Assembly (NCBI GenBank): GCA_963791595.1
Contig: CAWBTF010000017.1
Coordinates: forward strand, 1-64,000
Source of the DNA: JAEMQF01 sp963791595
GTDB taxonomy: Bacteria; Pseudomonadota; Gammaproteobacteria; Burkholderiales; Burkholderiaceae_C
Length of the DNA: 64,000 nt
Direction of reading: 5' to 3'
Made by a program: the position numbers and the translations under genes. The notes below the pieces were generated by a model, which was given only the letters and a program-made list of their open reading frames with translations, was not told the origin of the DNA and did no database searches. How positions within the stretch are numbered: position 1 is the first letter of the stretch; each line of letters begins with the position of its first letter. This document shows, one piece after another, positions 56,438-64,000 of this stretch.

Positions 56438-57409
56438 GTGCAGCGCATCGATGTCTGCAACGGCGACGCCGACGGCCTGTGTGCGGTGCTGCAATGGCGC
56501 CTGCATGAACCGGCGCCCGCCGCGCTCGTCACCGGGCTGAAGCGCGACATCGGTTTGCTCGAGCGCGTGCACGCCGCGCCCGGCGACGAAGTGCTGGTGT
56601 GCGACATCTCGATGCAGCGCAACCGAGGCGCGCTGTTGCGTCTGCTCGATCAGGGCGTTCGGGTGCGCTACTTCGACCACCACGCGGTGCGGGACGTGCC
56701 CGTGCACCCGAATCTGGAATGCCATCTCGAGACGAGCCCCCAGGTCTGCACCAGCCTGCTGATGGACCGGCACCTGCGCGGTGCGTTTCATGCCTGGGCG
56801 CTGGTGGGTGCGTATGGCGACAACCTGAGCGAAGTCGCCGACGCGCTGGCCGCGGCCGCGGGCATGCCGAGTCAGGACCGGACCAGCCTGCGTGCGCTCG
56901 GCGAGGCGATCAACTACAACGCCTACGGCGACGACGAGCGCGACGTGCGCATCGCGCCGGCGAGCCTCTATCAAGTCATGGCGCGCTATGCCGACCCGCT
57001 CGACATGCTGCTGCACGATTCCGTCGCCCAGCAGCTCGACGCGCTGCGCCGCGCCGACCTCGAACTGGCCGTCGCGGTGGCGCCGCATTGGCAGAACGAC
57101 CGCGCGTGCGTCGTGGTGCTGCCCGATGCGCCGTGGAGCCGGCGCGTCATCGGCACGCTCGCCAACTGGCTCGCGCTCGAGCATCCGCAACGGGCGCACG
57201 CGGTGCTCAAGCCGCTGCAAGACGACGGTTTCGAGGTCAGCGTGCGCGCGCCGCTCATCGCGCCGAATGGCGCGGACCGGCTCTGCAGCCGCTTCGGCGG
57301 CTCGGGCCGCGCCCGCGCGGCCGGGATCGACTGCCTGCCTCCCGATGCGCTGGAGCGCTTCATCGGCGAGTTCTCCAGCTTCCCCTTCAACCCTGACCCG
57401 GGAGCGTAG
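56438..57409 (+). CDS. DHH-family phosphoesterase
   Basis: 323 residues with a GTG start directly after the HPF stop. Motifs: VCNGDADGLCAVLQW (first Asp pair), VCDISMQRNRG and RYFDHHAV, the DHH signature, followed by a DHHA1-like C-terminus ending in SRFGGSGRARAAGID. The family includes nanoRNases and cyclic-dinucleotide/pAp phosphatases. Substrate not determinable here. Confidence 0.78.
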   Translation: MQRIDVCNGDADGLCAVLQWRLHEPAPAALVTGLKRDIGLLERVHAAPGDEVLVCDISMQRNRGALLRLLDQGVRVRYFDHHAVRDVPVHPNLECHLETSPQVCTSLLMDRHLRGAFHAWALVGAYGDNLSEVADALAAAAGMPSQDRTSLRALGEAINYNAYGDDERDVRIAPASLYQVMARYADPLDMLLHDSVAQQLDALRRADLELAVAVAPHWQNDRACVVVLPDAPWSRRVIGTLANWLALEHPQRAHAVLKPLQDDGFEVSVRAPLIAPNGADRLCSRFGGSGRARAAGIDCLPPDALERFIGEFSSFPFNPDPGA

Positions 57410-57411
57410 CC

Positions 57412-58380
57412 ATGCTGCTGTTCAGCCTCGACCCCGATTCCAATTTCGCGACCGCGCTCGCCGACGATCTCGAGGAAAGCCTGAGCCCGTTCGAAGACCG
57501 CGCCTTCGAAGACGGCGAGCACAAGGTGCGGCCCAAGGTGGACCCGCGCGGCGCGGACGCTTACGTGGTGTGCAGCCTGCACGGCGGCCCATTGGGAAGC
57601 CAACAGAGCCCGCACGACAAGCTGTTTCGCCTGCTGATGTTCATCGCCACGCTGCGCGAGCACGGCGCGGCGCGGATCACTGCCGTCGTGCCCTACCTGG
57701 CTTACGCGCGCAAGGACCGCCAGACCAAACCGTTCGACCCGCTGACGCTGCGCTACGTCGCGCAATTGTTCGAGGCGGTGGGGCTGGCGCAGATCATCGT
57801 TCTGGAAGCGCACAACGTCGCCGCGTTCCAGAACGCGTTTCGCTGCATCACGTTGCACCTCGAAGCGCATCGCGCCTTCGATCCGCTCGTTCCTGAACTC
57901 ACCGGCGCCGCCCCGATCGCCGTGGCGTCGCCCGACCCGGGCGGCGTGAAGCGTGCGCAGTTGTGGCGCGAAGCGCTGCTCGAGCGGCTCTCGGTCCCGG
58001 TGGGCTTTGCGTCGATCGACAAACGCCGCAGTGCGGGCCTGGTGAGCAGCGACAACCTGGTGGCGGGGGATGTGCACGGCATGACGGTGTTGCTGCTCGA
58101 CGACCTGATCGCCGGCGGCGACACGATGCGCCGCGCCGCCCACGCCTTGCACCATGCCGGCGCGCGCGAGGTGATCGCCTGTGCGGCGCACGGCCTGTTC
58201 ATCGAGCCCGCCGCCGAGGTGCTGGCCGACGCCGCAATCTCGCGCGTGATCGTCACCGACAGCGTGCCGCCGTTTCGCCTGCCCACCGCGGGAGCGGTGA
58301 GCCGCAAGCTGCGCATCGTCTCCAGCGTGCCGCTGTTCGCGCGCGCGATCAGGGATTGCCGCGATTCCTGGCGGCGCTGA
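57412..58380 (+). CDS. Ribose-phosphate pyrophosphokinase-like protein
   Basis: 322 residues of the PRPP synthetase fold: SPFEDRAFEDGEHKVRPKV, VVPYLAYARKDRQTKPFDP (ATP/R5P loop), ASPDPGGVKRAQLW (Mg site) and LLLDDLIAGGDTMRRAA, the PRPP loop. It diverges from housekeeping Prs and lies with HPF and the DHH enzyme, so it is probably a second, stress-island copy. Confidence 0.8.
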   Translation: MLLFSLDPDSNFATALADDLEESLSPFEDRAFEDGEHKVRPKVDPRGADAYVVCSLHGGPLGSQQSPHDKLFRLLMFIATLREHGAARITAVVPYLAYARKDRQTKPFDPLTLRYVAQLFEAVGLAQIIVLEAHNVAAFQNAFRCITLHLEAHRAFDPLVPELTGAAPIAVASPDPGGVKRAQLWREALLERLSVPVGFASIDKRRSAGLVSSDNLVAGDVHGMTVLLLDDLIAGGDTMRRAAHALHHAGAREVIACAAHGLFIEPAAEVLADAAISRVIVTDSVPPFRLPTAGAVSRKLRIVSSVPLFARAIRDCRDSWRR

Positions 58381-59449
58381 TGCCTGCCTGGGCGTGCGCC
58401 GCAGCGGGCACGTTCAAAGCGTCCAGCGCCACGCCTGCGCGGTCGATGTAGCGCTGCGCCAGCGGGGGCCAATGCTGCGGCGTGCGCGGCTGCGGGTCGA
58501 GCAGGTGCGCCATCGCGAAGCGGGCGCGGCGCAGCGCGAGCTGCGCGGTGTAGAGCTGCAGCAGCGCGTCCGCCGGGCTATCGTCCAGCGCTGACGCGAC
58601 GCCGGCGAGCAAGCGCCGCCCGATCCACGGCGCTCCCGCCATTTCGCATTCCAGGCCGAGGAAGGCGATCTCGGCGAAGGGATCGACCTGGCGCAGCAGG
58701 GGGTTGAACTCGAGGCAGTCGATGACGACGGGCGGATCGAGCAGCCACACGTGTTCCGGGCGCAGGTCGCCATGGCCATCGACGATCGCACCGCGCGAGC
58801 AGCGCTGCGCCAACAGCGCCGCGTGGGCGATCAGCGCCGCGTCGAGCCGGTCGAGAACCTGCGCCGCGCCGCGCAGCTGGAACTGCGGACGCAGCAGCAC
58901 CTCGCGCGTCGACACCTGCTCGCGCTCGAAGCGCGCCAGAAACTCGGGTGCCGCAACGTCGATGCGAGGCGCGCTGCGATAGAAAGCGGCGAGCACCGCC
59001 ACCAGTGCGTCGACGTCGCGCATCGCGATCCGCGCCTGCGCGATCATGGATTGCAGCGCGGCTTGGGCCGGCAGGCGCCGCATCGCGACCAGCCAGTCGA
59101 CGGTGTCCCCTGGGGCGGGCAGGTCTTCTTCGGCCACCAGCATCAGGCCGTGGCCGCTCGCCTGCAACGCCACCAATCCGAGGTAGACGCCCGGTGCGAG
59201 GCGCGAGTTCAGGCGCACCTCTTCGCGGCAATAGAACTCGCGCGCAGCGAGCGTCGAAAAGTCGAGGAACGGAAAGCGCACCGGCTTCTTCAGCTTGAGC
59301 ACGCGCTCAGCCGTGAAGAAAAGCCACGACATGTGCGTCTCCAGGCACTCGGGCGCGGCGTTCGACTGCGCGCCCGCGGCGTGCGCCCGAAGAAAGCGCA
59401 GCTTGGCCTCGAGTGAGCAACCGTCGCCGGGCCGTCCCGAGAGGTGCAT
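58349..59449 (-). CDS. Aminoglycoside-phosphotransferase-like kinase
   Basis: 366 residues. The N-terminal part LETHMSWLFFTAERVLKLKKPV includes a probable ATP lysine. IVDGHGDLRPEHVWLLDPPVVIDCLEF carries the catalytic HGDLxxxH and Mg-binding Asp of APH-type kinases. Such proteins are often seen as the N-terminal half of an AAA-kinase fusion; here the P-loop half is absent. I use the ATG at 59449, which overlaps the upstream TGA (TGATG), rather than 59482. Substrate unknown. Confidence 0.65.
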   Translation of the reverse strand: MHLSGRPGDGCSLEAKLRFLRAHAAGAQSNAAPECLETHMSWLFFTAERVLKLKKPVRFPFLDFSTLAAREFYCREEVRLNSRLAPGVYLGLVALQASGHGLMLVAEEDLPAPGDTVDWLVAMRRLPAQAALQSMIAQARIAMRDVDALVAVLAAFYRSAPRIDVAAPEFLARFEREQVSTREVLLRPQFQLRGAAQVLDRLDAALIAHAALLAQRCSRGAIVDGHGDLRPEHVWLLDPPVVIDCLEFNPLLRQVDPFAEIAFLGLECEMAGAPWIGRRLLAGVASALDDSPADALLQLYTAQLALRRARFAMAHLLDPQPRTPQHWPPLAQRYIDRAGVALDALNVPAAAHAQAGISAARNRGNP

Positions 59450-59670
59450 CACGTCATCGGTTGGCGCAGGATCGTCTTCCACTTCGACGCTGCGGCGCGC
59501 CGGATGTCGCTCAGGTCGACGGCTTGCGCATAGGCGGGCGATTGGTTCGGGTCGCCCGCGCCATCGATCATCAGAACGCGCAGCGCCGGCACCTCGACCT
59601 GCACGACCTCTTTCGCGCTTGCGGTGTAGAGCTGGTTCAGCTCTTTCTTCAGGTCGACCTTTTTCATCAA
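59449..59670 (-). pseudogene. GyrI-like protein with large internal deletion
   Basis: 73 residues. MKKVDLKKELNQLYTASAKE...VLMIDGAGDPNQSPAYAQAV is the usual N-terminus of a ~210-residue GyrI-like small-molecule-binding protein. LSDIRRAAASKWKTILRQPM is its usual C-terminus. About 135 residues between them are missing, joined in frame at AQAV-DLSD. The ligand-binding core is gone, so function is unlikely. Confidence 0.65.
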
Positions 59671-59742
59671 CCCAGACTAACCGCCGTGGTGGCGGACGCG
59701 TTGATGGCGGTCAAGCGGGCGCTGTCTCGCCCAGCAGCTGGC

Positions 59743-61450
59743 TCAGGCTGCGTCGCCGATCGCAAACTGCTCCTGGACGCGCATGGCTGCGGTGCCCACC
59801 AGAGAACGGATCTGCAGCGTCTTGGCCAGCCCGTGGTAGTGCATCTTCATCAGCACCCCGCGCCGCAGCGCCCAAGTCGTATCGGTGGCACCGTCGCCGA
59901 GCATGACGATCTGGCGCCGTTCGCCTTGCCACAACAGCTGGGCGTGCACCCAGTTGCCCTTGAGCTGCAGTCGCAGCCATTGGCCGGGCCCGAGGCCGTT
60001 GAACCACGCTTCGGCGGCAAGGTGAGCGTCTTTCACTGGCCAGGCGTGCGCGCGGGACCCGGGGCAGCAGCGCCGCCAGCGTGGAGTTCAGCGCCTTGCC
60101 GTTGTCGGAGGCACTGGCTCTGGTGGCGGCCAGCCCGACCTCGGTGGTCTGCAACGCTTGAAAGCGCGCCGTCAGCGCGGCGCATCGACGTGCCAGGCGT
60201 TGCCTCAGGAACTCCTCCATGCGTTCGAATGCGGCTTGGTACGAGGCGGTCTTCTGCAGCGGTGCGATCGCGAGTTCCTCGATCGCCTTGCGCCCGTAGT
60301 GCAACCAACGCAGGCGCTCCGCATCGTTGGTCTTGGGCAGCATCTCGGCCTGGTAGGCGAACAGATGGATGAGCCGCCAGATGGGGTGCTCGCGCTGGTC
60401 GAGCAGCGACGGGTCGCGCAACGCGAGGCGCATGGCCGGGGCCCGCAATTGAGCGATGATCTCGCGCACGTCGTCGGGCACGCGTTCATCGAGGGGAAAG
60501 GCGTTGAACAGCCGATTCACGAGATCCACCACCTGACGATCGGTCGCGCCGCGGGTCACCAGCGCGGGTGCCGGTTCGCGCCCTGGCGGGCCGGCGTCGA
60601 AGATGCTCGCCCGCAACAGCTCGTGCAGCGGTCGCGGGGCAGTTTCGTCCCTGCGAGGCGCGCGCGCCAGTGAACCCACCCGTTCGCGCAACAACACGCC
60701 GCGCGCCGCCGCCGGCAGCGTGTTGCGCGTGCGTGGCAGCTCGGGCACATAGGCCACGTCGGGCAGGATCTGCAGGCGGCGCTTGCCGTCGGGCATGACG
60801 ATGCAGCGGTGTGAGGCCGGCTCGACCCCCGCTTCCTCGAGCCTCGCGCAGGAGGCGGAATAGCCCTCGCGCAGCAGCTGCGCAAACAGTGGCGTGGCCA
60901 TCCGCACGAATCCGAGCTGCTGCTGCAGGGGCGCGCGCATGGCCTGGGCAGCGGCCCGGAAGGCGCGGCCGTGCACCGCCGGATGCAATGGGTTGTGGTC
61001 TTCCTCGATGTCCATGTCACCCACCACGGCGGCAAGATAGGCCTGCAGGTCCCGCAGTTCGTGCTCGGCCTCGTCCTTGATTGCCTGGATCACCCGAGTC
61101 AGCTCGACGTCGAGCGCGATCGAATCGAGATCGACGAGCTCGAGCACCATCTTCTTCGCCCGCCCACGCTCGGCATCGGGCTTGGGAACGTGTTTCGGGA
61201 TCGACTGGGAAGCCCGCCGGGTCTGTGCGCGCAGCGATTCGACGTAGGTCTGTCCCATGGCCGACCGGTTGCGGTGCAGCAGCTGGGGCAGGTCGTCGTC
61301 GTCGGTGCGCAAGCGCAGCGGCTTCGCGGTCTGCTTGCGCAGCGCCTGTTCGAGCACGGTGTCGAGCAGTTGATCCCAGACGAGTGGCGCGAGCTGCAAC
61401 TCGTCGTCGATGTAGCGCACGATGCTGAAGGACTTCGAAGATTTGACCAT
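59743..61450 (-). CDS. DUF1631-family protein (frameshifted)
   Basis: About 568 residues, mostly helical: RYIDDELQLAPLVWDQLLDT, LVDLDSIALDVELTRVIQAIKDE and DPSLLDQREHPIWRLIHLFAYQAE, the DUF1631 landmarks. After a +1 shift near 60050 the end reads AHLAAEAWFNGLGPGQWLRLQ, a PilZ-like tail, to the stop at 59743-59745. Usual members are longer (about 700 or more residues), so this one may lack internal parts. DUF1631 proteins are thought to bind cyclic-di-GMP through that tail; no direct evidence here. Confidence 0.7.
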
Positions 61451-61586
61451 GGCTCCTGATTCTTGAGTCGCGCCAGCCGGTGAAACGCCGGAAAAGCGGC
61501 CGAAAAAGGCCCCATCAATGCGGCATGGCGCACGCCGAGAACTGTCAGCCCCCGCGCCAGCCTGGGTTCAGAATCCGAAGTCCTCG
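61451..61586. other. Intergenic stretch upstream of the DUF1631 gene
   Basis: Together with the MITE (61587-61856) and the 129 bases before 61986 it makes a gene-free 535 bp. Apart from the MITE I see no supported feature. Confidence 0.4.
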
Positions 61587-61856
61587 TGTCCTGTCCCACA
61601 AATAAACGGCATTGAGACGGACCGCAACGGGGATGAGCGCAAGGCGCGCAGGCGAGGCGATACCGGGCGGTATCGCCTCGCCTGTGCAACGCGGCGATCG
61701 CCCCGTTTCGGTCCGCCCCGAAGGGGTTCGAGCAGGCGGCGCCCTCGCGCGCTGGCCAGACAGGGCAGATACCACGCGGTATCTGCCCTGTCTGGCCAGC
61801 GCACGATCATCACCGCCTGCTCGAATCTCAATGCCATTTATTTGTGGGACAGGACA
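61587..61856. mobile_element. MITE-like element with two large hairpins
   Basis: 270 bp. Terminal inverted repeats of 30 bases (61587-61616 and 61827-61856) match at 29 of 30 and begin TGTCCTGTCCCACAAATAA. Inside are two separate hairpins. One has a perfect 15-bp stem at 61650-61664/61669-61683 with loop GGGC, plus weaker flanking pairing. The other has a perfect 23-bp stem at 61751-61773/61778-61800 with loop ACGC. There is no transposase frame. A clear target duplication is not visible (CTCG left, CTAG right). It would fold as a four-arm structure. Confidence 0.85.
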
Positions 61857-61985
61857 CTAGATGGCCGCACTGCATTCTGGATGGAATGGCCCCGCCAGAC
61901 TGGCCGCAATCCTGCGTGTACGATCAGACGCGTCCCGGCGATTCGGACGGGGCGCAACATTCCTTCTGGCACAAAGGAGCACACC

Positions 61986-62390
61986 ATGGGATTCTTCAGC
62001 AACATTCTCGCGAAACTCGGCATTGGCAACGCGGCAGCGGCTCCCGCCGATTCGCCCTCGGGACCCGCGGCCGCATCCGCGGGCCCCGGTGCGACTGCCG
62101 CCGCTTCTGCGTCGCCAGCGCCGGTCGCCCTGGTCGATGTGGTCGCGAACCTCGAGAAGCGCGCGGCGGCGAACCCGCAGAAGCTGAACTGGCGCACTTC
62201 CATCGTCGATCTGCTGAAACTCCTCGAAATCGACAGCAGCTTGACGGCGCGCAAGGAACTCGCCACCGAGCTGGCCTGCCCGGCCGAACTGATGGGGGAT
62301 TCGGCGAAGATGAACATGTGGCTGCACAAGACCGTGCTCGCGCGGATCGCCGCCAATGGCGGGAACGTGCCCAAAGACCTGCTCGACTGA
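61986..62390 (+). CDS. DUF3597-family protein
   Basis: 134 residues. The short start MGFFSNILAKLGIGNAA and an Ala/Pro/Ser linker are followed by VALVDVVANLEKRAAANP, LNWRTSIVDLLKLLEIDSS, ARKELATELACP and MNMWLHKTVLARIAANGG, the DUF3597 block. The function of the family is not known to me. AAAGGAG lies upstream of the ATG at 61986. Confidence 0.75.
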   Translation: MGFFSNILAKLGIGNAAAAPADSPSGPAAASAGPGATAAASASPAPVALVDVVANLEKRAAANPQKLNWRTSIVDLLKLLEIDSSLTARKELATELACPAELMGDSAKMNMWLHKTVLARIAANGGNVPKDLLD

Positions 62391-62408
62391 GCAAGCGTCG
62401 GCGGGCTG

Positions 62409-62507
62409 CCCCAAGACGGTGCCGTTCGCCCCCGGTCGCTTCGCGCCCGCCCCCCGCGGGCACCGAAGGGGCCCCTTCGTGGCCCATGGCGAGCAACCGT
62501 CTTGGGG
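62409..62507. repeat. Multi-hairpin element between convergent genes
   Basis: Outer arms CCCCAAGACGGT (62409-62420) and ACCGTCTTGGGG (62496-62507) are perfect. Inside lie CGAAGGGGCCCCTTCG (62464-62479) and GCCCGC/GCGGGC pairing (about 62446-62461). Placed between the ends of the DUF3597 and trxC genes, it could terminate both. It looks like a dispersed Burkholderiales-type extragenic palindrome. Confidence 0.65.
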
Positions 62508-62525
62508 TGGCCCGGCGACGGTTGC

Positions 62526-62969
62526 TCAGCCCAGCGCGAACCTCAGCAGATCCGCCGCGCCGCGCACGCCGCTGAAGCGGCCGACCTCCGTGCCGCGCTT
62601 CAGGCGAACCACGGTGGGGATGCTGCGGATCGAAAAGCGCCCCGCGGTGGCGGGAGACGCGTCGCTGTCGACCTTGACGAACAGCGCGCGGCCTTTCGCC
62701 TGCGCCGCGGCGCTCGCGAACTGCGGTGCCATCGTCCGGCACGGGCCGCACCAGTCGGCGTAGAAGTCGACGACCACCGGCAGGTCGGTGCAGGCGACAA
62801 CGCGCTCGAAGTTGCGATCGCTCAACGCAATCGGCGCGGCAGGCAACAGAATGGCTCCGCACTTGCCGCACAGCGGGTCTTCACCGGTGCGTTGCGCGGG
62901 AACGCGGTTCGTGGTGGTGCAGCTCGGGCACACGATGTTCAGGGATTCGACGCTGGTCGGGGCATTCAT
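62526..62969 (-). CDS. trxC: Thioredoxin 2 (TrxC type, zinc-binding)
   Basis: 147 residues. An N-terminal zinc ribbon (CPSC near residue 14, CGKC near residue 34) is followed by a thioredoxin fold with FYADWCGPCRTMAPQF (active site WCGPC) and the cis-Pro loop SIRSIPTVV. It is a cytosolic disulfide reductase, usually linked to oxidative stress. The ATG at 62969 is preferred to upstream starts. It diverges from the RND gene across a palindromic operator. Confidence 0.9.
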   Translation of the reverse strand: MNAPTSVESLNIVCPSCTTTNRVPAQRTGEDPLCGKCGAILLPAAPIALSDRNFERVVACTDLPVVVDFYADWCGPCRTMAPQFASAAAQAKGRALFVKVDSDASPATAGRFSIRSIPTVVRLKRGTEVGRFSGVRGAADLLRFALG

Positions 62970-63019
62970 TGAAGACTCCTTTGGGCGGGCGCGGCGGGTG
63001 CGGTTCATGCAGTTCGAAC

Positions 63020-63059
63020 GGGCTTGACTGTATACGGTGTAGGGTATACAGTCAAGCCC
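63020..63059. promoter_or_regulatory. Divergent operator/promoter between trxC and the RND gene
   Basis: Perfect 16-base inverted arms at 63020-63035 and 63044-63059 (core TTGACTGTATAC) flank an 8-base spacer. On each strand TTGACT is followed 15 bases later by TATACA, so each arm can supply both a -35 and the opposing -10. A TetR-type efflux repressor would be the usual ligand of such a site; none is encoded in the window. Confidence 0.7.
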
Positions 63060-63102
63060 AGCGTTCACACGAACACTGTTCCAGATTGGAGCCACTGCTG
63101 CC

Positions 63103-64000
63103 ATGTTCAAGATCAACAGCCCCCGCATCGCGGTTCTCTTTGTTGCCGCCCTGACGGCGCTGCACGCCGCCAGCGCACCGGCGGTCCTGGTGCCCACCAC
63201 GAGGCTGCAGCGCGGCAACGCGGCCAGCGCGATGGCGCTCGACGGCGCGCTGCAGCCCGTCAAGCAAAGCACGGTCGCGGCGCAGGTCGGCGGCAACGTC
63301 GTCGCGCTGCTCGTGAAGGCCGGCGACCGGGTGCGCAGCGGGCAGGTGCTCGCGCGCCTCGATCCGCGCGAGCCGCAAGCCGGCGTGGCGCGCGCCGACG
63401 CGGCGGTGGCGCAGGCGCAGGCGCTGCTCACGGCGGCGCAGCAGAACGCGCAGCGCACGCGCGAACTGCGCGCGCAGAATTTCATCAGCCAGGCGGCGCT
63501 CGACCAGGCCTTGACGCAGCTCGACGCCGCGCAAGCGGGCCTGGCGCAAGCGACGGCCGAACGCCGCCAGGCGACGCTGGTCAGCGGCCACGCCGAAGTT
63601 GCCGCGCCGTTTGCCGGCGTCGTGCTCGCCACGCACCTCGAAGTGGGCGATCTCGCCGTCGCCGGCCGACCGGTGGTGACGCTTTACGAGCCCGGCGCGT
63701 TGCGCGCGGTGGTGCAGGTGCCGATGTCGCGCGCCGCGCTCGCCTCGGGCGCGCGCGAATTGCTGGTGGAGCTGCCCGACGGCCGCATGGTCGCGCCGGT
63801 GCAACGCCAGTCGTTGCCGAGCACCGACGCGGTGTCGCAGACGGTGGAATGGCGCCTGCCGCTGTCAGTGGCCGACAGCGCGCTCGCCCGCCCCGGGCAG
63901 AGCGTTCGCGTGCATTTCCGCGGGCCGGCGCCAACGCCGACAGCGGACCGCAAAGGCGCGCTCAGTGCCCCGGTCAGCGCAGTACTCCGGCGCGGCGAGC
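63103..64000 (+). CDS. RND efflux membrane-fusion (periplasmic adaptor) protein, 5' part
   Basis: 299 residues are visible before the window ends. A signal peptide (RIAVLFVAALTALHAASA) is followed by the lipoyl-like half GGNVVALLVKAGDRVRSGQVLARLD, then a coiled-coil hairpin (AAVAQAQALLTAAQQNAQRTRELRA to LTQLDAAQAGLAQATAER). The second lipoyl half is VAAPFAGVVLATHLEVGDLAV, followed by a beta-barrel. It links an inner-membrane RND pump to an outer-membrane channel; substrate unknown. Confidence 0.85.
   Translation, partial: MFKINSPRIAVLFVAALTALHAASAPAVLVPTTRLQRGNAASAMALDGALQPVKQSTVAAQVGGNVVALLVKAGDRVRSGQVLARLDPREPQAGVARADAAVAQAQALLTAAQQNAQRTRELRAQNFISQAALDQALTQLDAAQAGLAQATAERRQATLVSGHAEVAAPFAGVVLATHLEVGDLAVAGRPVVTLYEPGALRAVVQVPMSRAALASGARELLVELPDGRMVAPVQRQSLPSTDAVSQTVEWRLPLSVADSALARPGQSVRVHFRGPAPTPTADRKGALSAPVSAVLRRGE

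Overview
The window reads as chromosomal DNA of a facultatively anaerobic, probably denitrifying, high-GC betaproteobacterium (Rhodocyclales or Burkholderiales; I cannot place it further). This rests on a Thauera-type ATP-dependent benzoyl-CoA reductase operon, an indoleacetate-degradation cluster of the Aromatoleum/Azoarcus kind, NnrS, hemerythrin, and several FNR/DNR-like boxes.

Layout. 1-3.4 kb: an arsR-arsM pair with a visible promoter and operator, remnants, a BON protein and a secreted hydrolase. 3.4-25.4 kb: GntR regulator, thiolase, CoA ligase, hydantoinase A and B, acyl-CoA dehydrogenase, two-subunit B12 mutase, three-subunit molybdenum hydroxylase, CoA transferase, fused 3-hydroxyacyl-CoA dehydrogenase/enoyl-CoA hydratase and a fused indolepyruvate:ferredoxin oxidoreductase. 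This is the gene inventory reported for anaerobic indole-3-acetate (auxin) degradation. 25.4-35.2 kb: NnrS, solitary HicA, flavin reductase, GNAT-aminotransferase fusion, histone-like protein, WS/DGAT acyltransferase, two envelope proteins, TrpB2, hemerythrin and a methyltransferase. 35.2-43.5 kb (minus strand): had-oah-dch-bcrC-bcrB-bcrA-bcrD-fdx, the benzoyl-CoA pathway in the Thauera order. Diverging from it, 43.6-46.8 kb: korA-korB and a rubrerythrin-like gene. 47.4-51.1 kb: RidA-like protein, uroporphyrinogen-III methyltransferase, small envelope proteins and a phosphoribosyltransferase. 51.3-59.7 kb: acetyl-CoA synthetase, E1 alpha, HemG-like flavodoxin, E1 beta, HPF-cold-shock fusion, DHH phosphoesterase, PRPP synthetase, a phosphotransferase and a gutted GyrI-like gene. 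59.7-64 kb: DUF1631, a hairpin-rich MITE, DUF3597, TrxC and the start of an RND membrane-fusion protein.

How the genes may work together: tryptophan or indolepyruvate enters through the ferredoxin oxidoreductase. Indoleacetate is hydroxylated, ring-opened, activated, rearranged and beta-oxidised to an aminobenzoyl-CoA-type product. Benzoyl-CoA reductase, fed by ferredoxin reduced by KorAB, handles the central aromatic intermediate.

Two features cut across the window. Two copies (540 and 467 bp) of an unnamed long imperfect palindrome lie beside the two aromatic loci. About a dozen otherwise good genes carry single-base frameshifts, nearly all +1, which looks like insertion-type sequencing or assembly error rather than decay. 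Gene spans below are given across such frameshifts.
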